Below are positions 10,080 through 19,216 of a stretch of 64,000 nucleotides of DNA, in pieces; within the stretch, counting starts at the first letter, position 1; every line of letters begins with the position of its first letter. Where the stretch lies: positions 1-64,000 of the forward strand of contig LNFK01000072.1 in assembly GCA_001464315.1 (NCBI GenBank), given 5' to 3'. This stretch comes from Sphingomonadales bacterium Ga0077559 (lineage in GTDB: Bacteria; Pseudomonadota; Alphaproteobacteria; Sphingomonadales; Sphingomonadaceae). The notes beneath the pieces are model-generated. The model saw only the letters and a program-made list of their open reading frames with translations, searched no databases and was not told the origin of the DNA. The position numbers and the translations under genes are program-made.

Positions 10080-10640
10080 ATGAACCAGCTTGCTTCTGCA
10101 TCACAGCTTCGCATGTCGCTGTTGCGTTGGGCGCTGTTCGTTGTTCCGGTAGTTATGTTTCTGGGATATTTATCAGGCACAATTTCAGGCTCGACCGCAG
10201 AGAATAGTTGGTATCAGACGCTCATCAAGCCTGAGGCGCAGCCGCCCGGTTGGGTCTTCGGGGTGGTTTGGCCGACATTATATTTTCTGATGGGTCTTGC
10301 ATTTGCGATGATACTGCACGCGCGCGGGGCTAAAGACCGGAATATTGCCATTGGCCTGTTCTTGGCCCAATTCCTGGTGAATCTCACCTGGTCACCGATC
10401 TTTTTTGGACAGCATAAAATCGGAACTGCATTTTATATTATCTTGGCGATGATTGTCATGGCGGTTGCTACAACCTTTGTTTTTGGCCGCGTTCGTAAGG
10501 CAGCGGCTTGGTTGATGGTGCCTTATCTGATCTGGATCAGCTTTGCCGCTATCCTCAATTTCCAGATCGACCGACTTAATCCCGACGCCGAAACCCTTTA
10601 CGTTCCGGCCGCGACTTCCCAGATAGGAAGTGGCAGCTGA
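10080..10640 (+). CDS. tspO: TspO/MBR family protein
   Basis: Five-helix membrane protein of the TspO family, which binds porphyrins and cholesterol-like ligands and modulates tetrapyrrole and stress responses in alphaproteobacteria. Visible signatures are WYQTLIKPEAQPPGWVFG, VVWPTLYFLMG and NLTWSPIFFGQHK. Two starts are possible: ATG 10035 (behind AAGGA) and ATG 10080 (GGAG, 7-base spacer). I prefer 10080 because 186 residues are closer to the family norm of 150-170 and the family homology begins well after it. The gene lies 27 bases before ubiK on the same strand and may be cotranscribed with it. Confidence 0.88.
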   Translation: MNQLASASQLRMSLLRWALFVVPVVMFLGYLSGTISGSTAENSWYQTLIKPEAQPPGWVFGVVWPTLYFLMGLAFAMILHARGAKDRNIAIGLFLAQFLVNLTWSPIFFGQHKIGTAFYIILAMIVMAVATTFVFGRVRKAAAWLMVPYLIWISFAAILNFQIDRLNPDAETLYVPAATSQIGSGS

Positions 10641-10667
10641 CCCCTCTGCCGATTTGGAGTTTGTGAT

Positions 10668-10985
10668 ATGCAAAGCGAAAAGCGCATTTTTGACGATCTG
10701 GCCAAGGTGCTGAACGGCGTTGCCGGGACCGTGGCGGGCATGGGCCGCGAGGCCGAAGCTAGCATGCGCGAACGCGCACGCGAATGGGCAGGCGGGCTTG
10801 ATTTGGTCACGCGTGAGGAATTTGACGCGGTCAAAACGCTTGCGGCAAACGCGCGCGCAGAGGCCGATGCACTTGGCAAACGCGTGGCGGCGCTCGAGGC
10901 TGCTGCCGGTTTGAAAGCTGCATCAGCGGCCAGCGCGTCGCCAAAAGCAAAGCCTGCGCCGAAGAAGCCAGCCACCAAGAAGTAA
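10668..10985 (+). CDS. ubiK: accessory factor UbiK family protein
   Basis: Small protein of the BMFP (YqiC) family; UbiK helps aerobic ubiquinone synthesis by assembling or stabilising the Ubi complex. The 105 residues start with MQSEKRIFDDLAKVLNGVAG, followed by an amphipathic helix, the typical VTREEFDAVK segment and a C-terminal coiled coil (about 50-78), then an Ala/Lys/Pro-rich tail. Coq4 and a UbiB-like kinase are encoded about 40 kb away in this same window, consistent with an aerobic quinone pathway. Confidence 0.9.
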   Translation: MQSEKRIFDDLAKVLNGVAGTVAGMGREAEASMRERAREWAGGLDLVTREEFDAVKTLAANARAEADALGKRVAALEAAAGLKAASAASASPKAKPAPKKPATKK

Positions 10986-11095
10986 AAACTTTTCCACAAC
11001 CGGCCCACAGACTTGTGCCGCCCGAAGGCGCAATCCCCTTGCGCGTGAGTGGCGGGCAGGGCAGAATCCCCCAATAATCACGGGCGCACCAAATC

Positions 11096-11608
11096 ATGCA
11101 CGACGCAGACGAGCAGTATGAACATTTCGAACGCGATGAGTCCGCGCCCGTCGACATGCTCGCCGCATTGTTCGAAGCGAGAGGCTGGTCCTTCGAACTC
11201 GACGGCGAAGACGAGATTACTGCCGAATATAAGGGCAGTTGGACGAGCTACCAGATCCGCGCGATCTGGCGTGAGGAAGACAATGCGCTCCAGCTCATCG
11301 TACTGCCCGACGTCACAGTGCCCAGCGACAAGCGCGAAAGCGTCTATACCGCGCTCGGCCTCATAAACGAGCAATTATGGCTTGGCCATTTCGACATGTG
11401 GTCTGCCAACGGCATATTGCTGTTCCGCCATGGCAGCCTGATGCCTTCTAACGGCCTGCTCGGCGTTGACCACGCGCAGACCATTATTGACGTTGCCATA
11501 GACGAGTGCGAGCGTTTCTACCCGGTATTCCAGTTCATCATCTGGGGTGACAAGACCCCTGAAGAGGCAATTGCCAGCGCGTTGATAGAAACGCACGGCG
11601 AGGCTTAA
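11096..11608 (+). CDS. YbjN domain-containing protein
   Basis: A 170-residue acidic cytoplasmic protein of the YbjN family. It has the type III secretion chaperone-like fold: LAALFEARGWSFELDGEDEI, a beta segment YQIRAIWREEDNALQLIV, and a C-terminal helix EECxxFYPVFQFIIWGDKTPEEAIASALIETHGEA-like region. YbjN proteins act as regulators of stress and motility in enterobacteria; the role in alphaproteobacteria is not established. It overlaps the convergent thioesterase gene by 4 bases, so the two 3' ends are transcribed against each other. Confidence 0.85.
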   Translation: MHDADEQYEHFERDESAPVDMLAALFEARGWSFELDGEDEITAEYKGSWTSYQIRAIWREEDNALQLIVLPDVTVPSDKRESVYTALGLINEQLWLGHFDMWSANGILLFRHGSLMPSNGLLGVDHAQTIIDVAIDECERFYPVFQFIIWGDKTPEEAIASALIETHGEA

Positions 11609-12018
11609 ACCTCGCGCTTCGCCTTAATCAGATAATGCATATAGCCCATCGCGATGGGTTTATCGCGGCTTTCCTGCCACGCGCGCGCTTCGACATTGGC
11701 CATGGTCCGGCCGAGCCGCGTCACCTCGCCCATGGCGTAAGTCATCTGACCAACGCCTCCGCGCATGAAGTCTATGGTGACATTCACCTGTTTGATCGCG
11801 CTGTCGCTACCCTTTTCCCGGAGCGCGCGGTGAATTGCCGCAACCGCCGCCATTTCGAGCAGGCCCGAGATCGCGCCGCCATGCAGAAAACCCGGGCGAC
11901 CTTGAACTCGGTCGGCAAAAGGCATCCCGATAACAGGAACGCCGTTGAGTTCGTCAACCACAGACATGTCGAGCGCAAGCGCGTAGGGCGGCAAGCTTCG
12001 GGCGAGAGTGCTGCTCAT
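11605..12018 (-). CDS. PaaI family thioesterase (hotdog fold), copy 2
   Basis: Hotdog-fold thioesterase of 137 residues acting on acyl-CoA-type thioesters. GRPGFLHGGAISGLLEMAA is the typical HGG-containing catalytic segment, followed by the beta segment VNVTIDFMRGGVG and YAMGEVTRLGRTMANVEARAW. It starts inside the stop of the preceding thioesterase gene (4-base ATGA overlap), so the pair is translationally coupled. Both may form one heteromeric hotdog enzyme, an arrangement often seen for such tandem pairs in sphingomonads, but this is inference. Confidence 0.88.
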   Translation of the reverse strand: MSSTLARSLPPYALALDMSVVDELNGVPVIGMPFADRVQGRPGFLHGGAISGLLEMAAVAAIHRALREKGSDSAIKQVNVTIDFMRGGVGQMTYAMGEVTRLGRTMANVEARAWQESRDKPIAMGYMHYLIKAKREV

Positions 12019-12485
12019 ATCCTATCACCGACACGGATGAATGTGCCACTGGCATGCGCAAGCGGGTCGTCGGGATTGCCATTGTGCGCAAAGCCCCGAA
12101 CGAAGCCGATACTGTGCGTCAGATGATAGCAGATGCCACGACCGTACACGCGTTCGCCCGAAGGCGAAGGGCGCAGATAGTCGATCCGCAAATCCATCGT
12201 TACTTGCGGCCGGAATTCGCCCAATTTGGTCCAGATTGACATGCTGGTGGCATTGTCCATCAGGCTAATGATGACGGCGGACGCCAGAATGCCGGTGTCA
12301 GGATCGGCGACCAGATCTGCGCGCCAGTCGATGGCCAGTTCAACCCAATCCGCACCGTGCCCGACATATTCCATATCGAGAAAGCCGCCATGGCCGAATT
12401 TGCCCATCAATTTGTTGACAAGTGCCGGATCGAACGCCGTACCGCCGGGAATGAGACTGCCGAGATCGGGTTTGCCGAATGCCAT
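12015..12485 (-). CDS. PaaI family thioesterase (hotdog fold), copy 1
   Basis: A 156-residue hotdog protein. The fold pattern is visible in MEYVGHGADWVELAIDWRADLVADPDTGILASAVIISLMDNATSM-type order, with Asp in LMDNAT in the position where the partner has HGG. The N-terminal extension names a motif-like FGKPDLGSLIPGG seen in this subfamily. It overlaps the amidase stop by one base (TAATG) and the next thioesterase by four, forming a tightly coupled set with the amidase and the broken proC. Substrate unknown. Confidence 0.85.
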   Translation of the reverse strand: MAFGKPDLGSLIPGGTAFDPALVNKLMGKFGHGGFLDMEYVGHGADWVELAIDWRADLVADPDTGILASAVIISLMDNATSMSIWTKLGEFRPQVTMDLRIDYLRPSPSGERVYGRGICYHLTHSIGFVRGFAHNGNPDDPLAHASGTFIRVGDRI

Positions 12486-14092
12486 TATTTGCCGTCCGAA
12501 CTGGCGCGGAAAGTCGGCGTGACGCGCGCCTTGGAAAGCTGCTCATAGGCATAGCCTGCCTTGAGCACCGCGTGATCGTGCCATTGCGGTCCGATAAAGC
12601 TGAGGCCCACCGGAAGCCTCCCTGAAAGCCCCATCGGCACCGTCAGATGCGGGTAGCCCGCGATGGCGGGCAACGCGCTGGCGCTCGGACCCGAAAAGGC
12701 GTCGCCCTTGCCGAGCGTGGAGAGCCAAGCAGGGCCGTTGGTTTGCGAGATAATGATATCGACTTTCTGCCCCGCGAAGATGCTGTTCAATGCGCCAGCC
12801 GCGATACCCCGAGAGGTCGCAACCGCATCAACATAGGCCGGGTCTTCAAGGCCCTTTTCCTTGGCGGCCAGCTCGAACGTCTCCTGTCCGAAATACTGGA
12901 GTTCCTTCGCCGCATTCGCCGTGTTGAAAGCGATGATGTCGGCGAGCGATTTGTGCGGAACCAGCCCTTCGGGTAGGCCTTGGAGATAAGAACCCAGGTC
13001 GGCTTTGAGTTCAGCGAGCAAAACCTTGAACTCGGCGTTGCCCATTTTCTGACGATCGATCTTTGGTGCGTCGAGAAGAACAATGTCCGCGCCGCCTTCT
13101 TTAAGCTTAGCGATTGCTGCATCAAACAGCGCAGCATCGGCATTCGGCGCGCGTATCACGCCAATACGCATATCTTTCAGCGCGTCGACCGAAAGCCCGC
13201 TGGCATAATCGCCGCGCCATTTGTCGACATCTGCTGTCGCTGCATCTTGCGGGTCGCGGCCCGCCATCGCGGTCAGCATGATTGCGGCATCGCGCACGCT
13301 GCGAGTCATCGGGCCAGCGGTGTCTTGGCTATGGCTGATCGGTACCACAAAGCGGCGTGAGACGAGGCCGACGGTAGGCTTAAAACCGACGATGCCGTTG
13401 ACCCCGGCAGGGCAGGTGATCGAGCCATCGGTCTCTGTGCCAATCGTGGCTGCTGCCAAGCCCGCCGCTGCCGCTGCACCGCTGCCGCTCGACGAGCCGC
13501 AAGCATTACGGTCAAGCGCGTGCGGGTTTTTGGTCAAGCCGCCGACCGCGCTCCAGCCGCTGGTCGAATTGTCCGACCGAATATTGGCCCATTCGGACAA
13601 GTTGGTTTTGCCGAGGATTACCGCTCCAGCTTCGCGCAAGCGTGCTATCAGCGGCGCATCGCGATTGGTAATGTTGCCAGCCAACGCAAGCGAACCGGCG
13701 GTCGTCGGAACTGGCCCTGCAACTTCGATATTGTCCTTCACCAGCACCGGCATGCCGTGCATCGGTCCGCGATATTTGCCCGCCCTGATCTCTGCGTCCA
13801 TGGCTCGCGCCTGATCGAGCGCATCGGGGAAGGTCGCGATCACCGCATTCAGTATCGGACCGCTGTCATCGATAGCCGCTATGCGTTTGAGATAGGCCGA
13901 AACAATCGCTTCGCTGTTGAGCTCGCCATCGTCAATGCCATCGGCCAACTGGAATAGGTCGAAGCTTTCGATTGGTCCTGCCTTTGCCAGATTGGCTTTG
14001 GCTTGTTCGGTCGTTGGCGGTGTGGCGACGGATGCAGCGACAGGCGACGAAAGCGCAATGCAGCTTAACAGCAATGCGAAACGGATTTTCAA
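12485..14092 (-). CDS. amidase family protein (amidase signature), exported
   Basis: Amidase-signature hydrolase using a Ser-cisSer-Lys triad. The 535 residues have a signal peptide (MKIRFALLLSCIALSSPVAA), so it acts in the periplasm. The catalytic Lys is in MPVLVKDNIEVAG (about residue 117), and the Ser-rich signature GSSSGSGAAAAAGLAAATIG with GTETDGSI lies at about 197-225. Relatives include aryl-acylamidases, peptide amidases and GatA; the exported form with this N-terminus is usually annotated simply as amidase. Its start overlaps the end of the broken proC by 4 bases. Confidence 0.93.
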   Translation of the reverse strand: MKIRFALLLSCIALSSPVAASVATPPTTEQAKANLAKAGPIESFDLFQLADGIDDGELNSEAIVSAYLKRIAAIDDSGPILNAVIATFPDALDQARAMDAEIRAGKYRGPMHGMPVLVKDNIEVAGPVPTTAGSLALAGNITNRDAPLIARLREAGAVILGKTNLSEWANIRSDNSTSGWSAVGGLTKNPHALDRNACGSSSGSGAAAAAGLAAATIGTETDGSITCPAGVNGIVGFKPTVGLVSRRFVVPISHSQDTAGPMTRSVRDAAIMLTAMAGRDPQDAATADVDKWRGDYASGLSVDALKDMRIGVIRAPNADAALFDAAIAKLKEGGADIVLLDAPKIDRQKMGNAEFKVLLAELKADLGSYLQGLPEGLVPHKSLADIIAFNTANAAKELQYFGQETFELAAKEKGLEDPAYVDAVATSRGIAAGALNSIFAGQKVDIIISQTNGPAWLSTLGKGDAFSGPSASALPAIAGYPHLTVPMGLSGRLPVGLSFIGPQWHDHAVLKAGYAYEQLSKARVTPTFRASSDGK

Positions 14093-14863
14093 GAAGGCTC
14101 TCCTTTTGCCAGTTCAGCGCCACGATCGCGTGCCGCGCGTAATGTTTCTTCGATAAGGCCCTGCAAGGCGTTTTCATGATCAAGCACGGCTAGTCCCGCC
14201 GCAGTGGTCCCTCCGGCGCTAGTGACCCGCGCAGCCAGATTAGCAGGGCTTTCAGGCGATGCGGCAGCGAGTGCGACAGCACCTTCTGCCATCGCCAGTG
14301 CCATCCGTGCTGCAACTGTGGGCGGTAGGCCCATGGCAGCTCCGCCGTGCGTGAGCGCATCGATAAATCGGTACACAAAAGCGGGGCCGGACCCTGCAAG
14401 GGCGGTTACCGCGTCCATCTGGGCCTCGTCCTCAAGCCAGATTGGCGTGCCCAAGCCAGACAACAGAGTTTCGATGTCGCTGCGTGCGGCGTCATCCGAT
14501 CGCGGCGGCGAGATTAGGCATAAGCCGGACAATACGCGCGCCCGTAAAATACGACGATAGCGCAACGGTTGGCGACCCTGCCAATATTGAAACGACCAAC
14601 GCGCCGCGTGCCAGCAGGGGAACAATGTCAGGCGCGAGCGAACTAAGCATTTGCGGCTTTATGCCAAGCAATATTGCACCGAACGTTTCCTCCACTTCTA
14701 CTTTGGAACGATAAAGCGCAACACCTTCCGGTAACTCGGGTGAAGCAGGATCGACCACCACAAATCGTTCAGGCGCAACTCCCGCTGCAATCCAGCCGCG
14801 CAGCATCGCGCCCCCCATATTGCCGCAGCCGAAAATCAGCAGTTTTGGAAAATTTCCAGTCAT
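14089..14863 (-). pseudogene. proC: pyrroline-5-carboxylate reductase, frameshifted by an internal deletion
   Basis: ProC catalyses the last step of proline synthesis. The N-terminal Rossmann half is read from ATG 14863 (LLIFGCGNMGGAMLRGW, LLGIKPQML, RIVRLMPNLAAAIG) and stops at TGA 14492-14494. The C-terminal half continues in another frame: DDAARSDIETLLSGLG, then VTALAGSGPAFVYRFIDAL and VTSAGGTTAAGLAVL, to the stop at 14089. Compared with the usual spacing between MPN and the following PLG-type segment, about nine residues are missing as well, so the lesion near 14485-14505 looks like a deletion of roughly 25-30 bases, not a simple homopolymer miscall. Both halves keep family residues, so the event should be recent. 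It sits at the head of an amidase-thioesterase operon. Confidence 0.8.
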
Positions 14864-14879
14864 TGAGCAGGTTCATGCC

Positions 14880-15659
14880 TCAAGCCGAAGCAGACGGCAA
14901 CCTTAGGTAAAGTGTCAGGCCATCAGGGGCGACGGCAGAAGGCGATACCTGCTGTCGCACGGCATCGGCGCGCGCGCGGTTCAGGATGGCCAGTGGCACA
15001 TCCGCGTCATGAAAAATATGGTCGGCCTGCCCAAGCAAGCGCGCAGTAAGCAACGTCAGATCATCAGGATTGTCGGACAGCAATGGTATTTCGATAAGCC
15101 GCGACGGTTGCGTGTTGCCCTCGTCGGCGATCCAGCGCGCTACGTCGCCGTTTGTATGGTTTGCGAATGGGTCGAGCGCGCCGCCTTCGATAAAAGCTTC
15201 ATCAAGCGCGCGGCGGCGGTCAGTGCCACTTGGCCAGCGCAACCGGATTGCATCGCGGGCATCGGCTATCGCTGTTGCGAACGCCCCCAGTCTCTCGGGA
15301 AGCATCGTTTCAAACCGTTGCCGGATTGCCTTTGCCATACCCGCCGACGCGCCGCCTGTGCCAACTGCGATCAACACCGGCGCGCGGTCTACAATAGCGG
15401 GCGTAGTAAAGTCGCAATGCTCGGGCCGGTCTACGACATTGACCAACAAGCCGCGTAATTTCAGATCGTCTGCTGTAGCCAGCGCCTCGGCCTCATCATC
15501 GATTGCGACAAAGGCCAGACGCGCTTCCAAATTCCCGGCATAAACGCAAATCCCGCCAGCGCGCTCGATCAACCGGCGCTTGGCATCTGCCGCCTCGCCC
15601 TCGCCGACCAATATGACCTTGCGACCCCGCAGGTTCACGAAAATCGGCAGCTGGTCCAT
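14880..15659 (-). CDS. cysG: siroheme synthase, precorrin-2 dehydrogenase/ferrochelatase type with methyltransferase relic
   Basis: The 259 residues begin with the CysG-B domain: LPIFVNLRGRKVILVGEGEAA (NAD-binding), NVVDRPEHCDFTTPAIVDRAPVLIAVGTGGASAGMA, and the dimerisation helix region RWPSGTDRRRALDEAF. This domain oxidises precorrin-2 and inserts iron to make siroheme for sulfite and nitrite reductases. After about residue 190, IEIPLLSDNPDDLTLLTARLLGQADHIFHD resembles the opening of a uroporphyrinogen-III methyltransferase but lacks the rest, so it is probably a degenerate tail. The start overlaps the lysA stop by one base. Confidence 0.85.
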   Translation of the reverse strand: MDQLPIFVNLRGRKVILVGEGEAADAKRRLIERAGGICVYAGNLEARLAFVAIDDEAEALATADDLKLRGLLVNVVDRPEHCDFTTPAIVDRAPVLIAVGTGGASAGMAKAIRQRFETMLPERLGAFATAIADARDAIRLRWPSGTDRRRALDEAFIEGGALDPFANHTNGDVARWIADEGNTQPSRLIEIPLLSDNPDDLTLLTARLLGQADHIFHDADVPLAILNRARADAVRQQVSPSAVAPDGLTLYLRLPSASA

Positions 15660-16921
15660 TATTCAAGCCAGTCTGGCACATGCTCGGCGGCAAGTATCGT
15701 AGCGGGCGCAATGCGTTCGGCGACTATTGCAAATTTATCGCCATCGACCAACACTTCGGGTACAAGCCCACGGCTGTTATAGGTGCTCGCCATCGTTGCG
15801 CCATATGCACCAGCGGTGCGGAAAATGGCAAGATCGCCCGCCGCAATCTCGTCGATATCGCGCGCCATTGCGAATGTGTCGCCGGTTTCGCACACGGGGC
15901 CAACAATGTTAGCGGTCAGCCGGCGGCCATTGGGCTCAACTGCTTCAAAATCATGCCAGGCATCATAAAGGGCGGGGCGGGCAAGGTCATTCATTGCCGC
16001 GTCGACGATAGCAAAGGGCAAATTTCCTGATCCCGGCTTCACGCGAATGACGCGGGTGAGCAGGACGCCTGCATTGCCCGCGATAACGCGGCCCGGCTCG
16101 AACATCAGGCGGACGTTCCAGCCTTTGGTAACGCGAGCGACCATTGCGCCATAGTCGGCTGGTTCGGGCGGGTTGTCGCCTTCTTTGTAGCGCACCCCAA
16201 GGCCGCCGCCGAGGTCGACATGAGTGATGCTGTGCCCGGCGCTGCGCAATTCGGCGACTAGTCCGCCAATTTTCAGAAAAGCGGTTTCCAGCGGGTCGAG
16301 GCTCGTCAACTGGCTACCGATATGCAGCGCGACGCCGCGCATATTGATGCCGGGCAGAGCGTTGAGCCGTGCATATATCTCGGGGGCGCGGTGGATGCCG
16401 ACGCCGAATTTATTGTCTGCCTTGCCTGTCGAGATCTTGCCATGGGTTCCGGCATCGACGTCCGGGTTGATGCGCAGAACCGCGTTCGCCCGATGACCCA
16501 TCGTGTTGGCGAGGGCTGCCAACTCACCGCCTTCTTCTTCGGATTCGATGTTGAACTGGCCGATACCAGCTTTCAGGGCGCGGATGATTTCATCGGTGGT
16601 CTTGCCGACGCCCGAAAACACGATATCTTCGGCCTCCATCCCCGCAGCCAGCGCACGGTCCATCTCGCCGCCCGAAACGACGTCTGCACCATAGCCCTGC
16701 TTTGCCAAAACCTTTAGAACCGCAAGGTTTGGATTGGCCTTTACCGCAAAGGCCAGATGCGGGTTGTCGAGCCCCGATAGCGCATCACGGAATACCTGCG
16801 CATGCCGCTCAAGCGTCGCGCGCGAATAGACATAGACTGGGGTGCTGACTGCATCGGCGATGACCGGCAAGGGCACTTGCTCGGCGTGCAGCACGCCATC
16901 AATTTGTTCGAAATGGTTCAT
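15659..16921 (-). CDS. lysA: diaminopimelate decarboxylase
   Basis: PLP enzyme making lysine from meso-diaminopimelate. The 420 residues match family length. PLP-binding Lys is in LAFAVKANPNLAVL (about residue 62); HIGSQLT, DLGGGLGVRY, FEPGRVIAGNAGVLLTRV and GPVCETGD (catalytic Cys of the neighbouring subunit) are all present, with YNSRGLVPEVLVDG near the C-terminus. It lies downstream of argH and the LptM-like lipoprotein gene, a common order in proteobacteria, and upstream of cysG with a one-base overlap. Confidence 0.96.
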   Translation of the reverse strand: MNHFEQIDGVLHAEQVPLPVIADAVSTPVYVYSRATLERHAQVFRDALSGLDNPHLAFAVKANPNLAVLKVLAKQGYGADVVSGGEMDRALAAGMEAEDIVFSGVGKTTDEIIRALKAGIGQFNIESEEEGGELAALANTMGHRANAVLRINPDVDAGTHGKISTGKADNKFGVGIHRAPEIYARLNALPGINMRGVALHIGSQLTSLDPLETAFLKIGGLVAELRSAGHSITHVDLGGGLGVRYKEGDNPPEPADYGAMVARVTKGWNVRLMFEPGRVIAGNAGVLLTRVIRVKPGSGNLPFAIVDAAMNDLARPALYDAWHDFEAVEPNGRRLTANIVGPVCETGDTFAMARDIDEIAAGDLAIFRTAGAYGATMASTYNSRGLVPEVLVDGDKFAIVAERIAPATILAAEHVPDWLE

Positions 16922-16933
16922 GGGAGATAAGAC

Positions 16934-17239
16934 TCAGCTTGGCTTTTCTTCAAGTTCTTCAGCGACGGCTTCTTCCGGGTCGAAGGGTTTTGCGGTTTTA
17001 CCCGGCGGCAGGTCGAACTGGTCATCCTCACGCCGCTCGGACCGTTTTAGCAGCTCGTCGGTGCGGCCCGGGCGGGCTTGCACCGATGGGCGGGTCAACG
17101 CTGCCGCTGATTGCTCTTCCTTCTGGCCGTAGGCCTTGGGTGGTAGGCTGTTGCCTGAGCGCGGTTCTAGATCGCCGACCTTGCCGCATCCGGCGATACC
17201 GAGAGCCAATAGTATAACAGCTGCCCTGGCTTTGGTCAC
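16934..17239 (-). CDS. lptM: LptM-like small lipoprotein
   Basis: A 101-residue predicted lipoprotein: signal peptide with lipobox LGIAGC at about 13-18, followed by GKVGDLEP, a Pro-rich stretch and a long acidic, charged tail. The CGxxGxLxxP start is the hallmark of LptM (YifL), which in E. coli binds the LptD/E translocon for LPS. The location between argH and lysA is the usual one for this gene in many proteobacteria. It overlaps argH by four bases. The tail is longer than in E. coli LptM, so functional equivalence is inferred from the N-terminus and position only. Confidence 0.8.
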   Translation of the reverse strand: MTKARAAVILLALGIAGCGKVGDLEPRSGNSLPPKAYGQKEEQSAAALTRPSVQARPGRTDELLKRSERREDDQFDLPPGKTAKPFDPEEAVAEELEEKPS

Positions 17240-18642
17240 GATTCAAGTTCCTTTTTGGCGGCGGCAACGGCTTCCTTTACCCGAACGGGCGAGGTACCGC
17301 CAGCACTTGTCCGGCTCGCGACCGAACCGTCCACTGACAGATCTGGCAATTTGTTCCCAGCCAGCGCAGGATTGATAGCTGCGAGGTCCTCAGCGGTAAT
17401 TGCATCCAGCCCAGTGCCCCGCGCTTCGCAGGCCTTGACTACGCTGCCGGTAACATGATGCGCCTCGCGAAAGGGTAGGCCATATTCGCGCACCAGCCAG
17501 TCGGCAAGGTCGGTCGCGGTAGAGAAACCCGAAGCCGCAACTTCGCGCATACGTGCGCCGTTGAATGTCACGTTGGAAACCATGCCTGTCATCGCCGCAA
17601 TCGACAGTGCGAGCAAGTCATAGGCCTCGAACACCGGCGGCTTATCGTTCTGCATGTCTTTCGAATATGCAAGCGGCAGCCCCTTCATGGTGACCATCAG
17701 GCTGGTCATGCAGCCCATAATCCGCCCGGCATGGCCCCGCACCAGTTCGGCGGCATCGGGATTGCGCTTTTGCGGCATGATCGAACTGCCCGTCGACCAC
17801 GCATCTGGCAGGGTAATGAAACCATAAGGCTGCGATGCCCAAAGGATCATTTCTTCGGCTAGCCGCGACAAATGCAGTGCGGTTTGCGCAGCGCAGGTCA
17901 GAAACTCGAGCGCGAAATCGCGGTCGGAAACGGCATCAAGGCTATTTGCTATCGGTGCATCGAAACCCAAAGCCGAGGCAGTCGCGTTGCGGTCGATGGG
18001 AAAGGAGGTTCCCGCCAGCGCGGCGGCGCCAAGCGGCGATTGGTTTAGCCGCGCGGCGCAATCGGCAAAGCGGCTGCGATCGCGTTTAGCCATTTCGTAA
18101 TAAGCCATCAGATGGTGACCCAATGTCACCGGCTGCGCGACCTGCAAATGGGTAAAGCCCGGCATGATGTTGTCTGCATGCTCACCGGCGCGTTCAACCA
18201 GTGCAGACTGAAATTCCCTGATACCAGCATCAACGCGAGCAATTGCGCCGCGCACCCAAAGGCGGAAATCGGTCGCGACCTGATCATTGCGCGACCTTGC
18301 GGTGTGCAGCCGTGCGGCAGGTTCGCCTACAAGCTCGCGCAGCCGGGTTTCGGTGACCATGTGGATGTCTTCGAGCGACAGATCTTCCGGCACGCCATTC
18401 AATTGATATTCGGCGTGCACGGCGGTCAGGCCGCGCTGGATTTCGGCATTATCCTCATTCGAAATGATACCAACAGATGCCAGCATATCGGCATGGGCCT
18501 TGCTGCCCGCTATGTCTTCCTGCCAAAGGCGCTTGTCGAAAGGGATAGAGGCATTTATCTCGCGCATGATATCCCCGGGGCCATCGCCGAACCGGCCGCC
18601 CCACATGCTATTGGAACCAGAATTGCGCCTATCTATTGCCAT
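17236..18642 (-). CDS. argH: argininosuccinate lyase
   Basis: Last enzyme of arginine synthesis, splitting argininosuccinate into arginine and fumarate. Family motifs: [20 protein letters not shown] at the N-terminus, [30 protein letters not shown] and the signature [19 protein letters not shown]. The frame is open to 18768, but homology begins at MWGGRF, so the start is ATG 18642 (468 residues, preceded by AAGGATT) or ATG 18606. Either way the 5' end overlaps the start of the divergent TlpA-like gene, leaving no intergenic promoter space. Confidence 0.93.
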   Translation of the reverse strand: MAIDRRNSGSNSMWGGRFGDGPGDIMREINASIPFDKRLWQEDIAGSKAHADMLASVGIISNEDNAEIQRGLTAVHAEYQLNGVPEDLSLEDIHMVTETRLRELVGEPAARLHTARSRNDQVATDFRLWVRGAIARVDAGIREFQSALVERAGEHADNIMPGFTHLQVAQPVTLGHHLMAYYEMAKRDRSRFADCAARLNQSPLGAAALAGTSFPIDRNATASALGFDAPIANSLDAVSDRDFALEFLTCAAQTALHLSRLAEEMILWASQPYGFITLPDAWSTGSSIMPQKRNPDAAELVRGHAGRIMGCMTSLMVTMKGLPLAYSKDMQNDKPPVFEAYDLLALSIAAMTGMVSNVTFNGARMREVAASGFSTATDLADWLVREYGLPFREAHHVTGSVVKACEARGTGLDAITAEDLAAINPALAGNKLPDLSVDGSVASRTSAGGTSPVRVKEAVAAAKKELES

Positions 18643-19216
18643 AATCCTTATGCTGCTGGCCGCGTGCGATAAGGGAACTCTGCCCAAGGAGCAAGGGCAA
18701 GCCGAAGTTGCAAAGGTGGGGTCTAATCCCGCCGGGGCCGAGATCGGTCTTGAGAGCGCCAACGGCATGCGCGCGACGTTAAGTTATAAATTTGCGGGGC
18801 AAGCAGCACCGCTTGCGACATTTGCTGGCGCCGATGGCCGCGACGTCGCCCTGTCCGACTTTGCCGGAAGGCCGCTGCTGGTCAATATCTGGGCAACATG
18901 GTGCGCGCCGTGCAAGGCCGAAATGCCAACACTGGACGCGCTGGCAGCGCTTGAGGAGGGGCGAATATCGGTGATTGCGGTGTCGCAAGATCTTGAAGGC
19001 CGCAAGCCGGTTGCGGCATTTTTCAAGCAAGCGAGCATTATGAATTTGGAGCCATACACCGACGCTGACAACCAGCTTTTGGCGGCGTTCAACAATCAGA
19101 TCGCGCTGCCAACTACGATATTATATGACAGCGACGGCAAAGAGGTTTGGCGCGTGGCCGGCGGCGTCGAATGGGATGATGCCGAAATGGCAAAGCTGCT
19201 CAAAGAGGCCAGCTGA
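18605..19216 (+). CDS. TlpA family thioredoxin-like lipoprotein
   Basis: Membrane-tethered thiol-disulfide oxidoreductase. A short lipoprotein signal ([12 protein letters not shown]) is followed by a linker and a thioredoxin fold with [15 protein letters not shown] (CxxC) and a cis-Pro in [10 protein letters not shown]. TlpA proteins reduce periplasmic cysteines, for example in cytochrome c or oxidase maturation. ATG 18605 gives 203 residues; TTG 18623 gives a cleaner signal peptide with an N-terminal Arg and no acidic residues, and may be the real start. The 5' end overlaps argH head-to-head. A small secreted-protein gene ends one base downstream on the other strand. Confidence 0.9.
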   Translation: MLLEPELRLSIAIILMLLAACDKGTLPKEQGQAEVAKVGSNPAGAEIGLESANGMRATLSYKFAGQAAPLATFAGADGRDVALSDFAGRPLLVNIWATWCAPCKAEMPTLDALAALEEGRISVIAVSQDLEGRKPVAAFFKQASIMNLEPYTDADNQLLAAFNNQIALPTTILYDSDGKEVWRVAGGVEWDDAEMAKLLKEAS

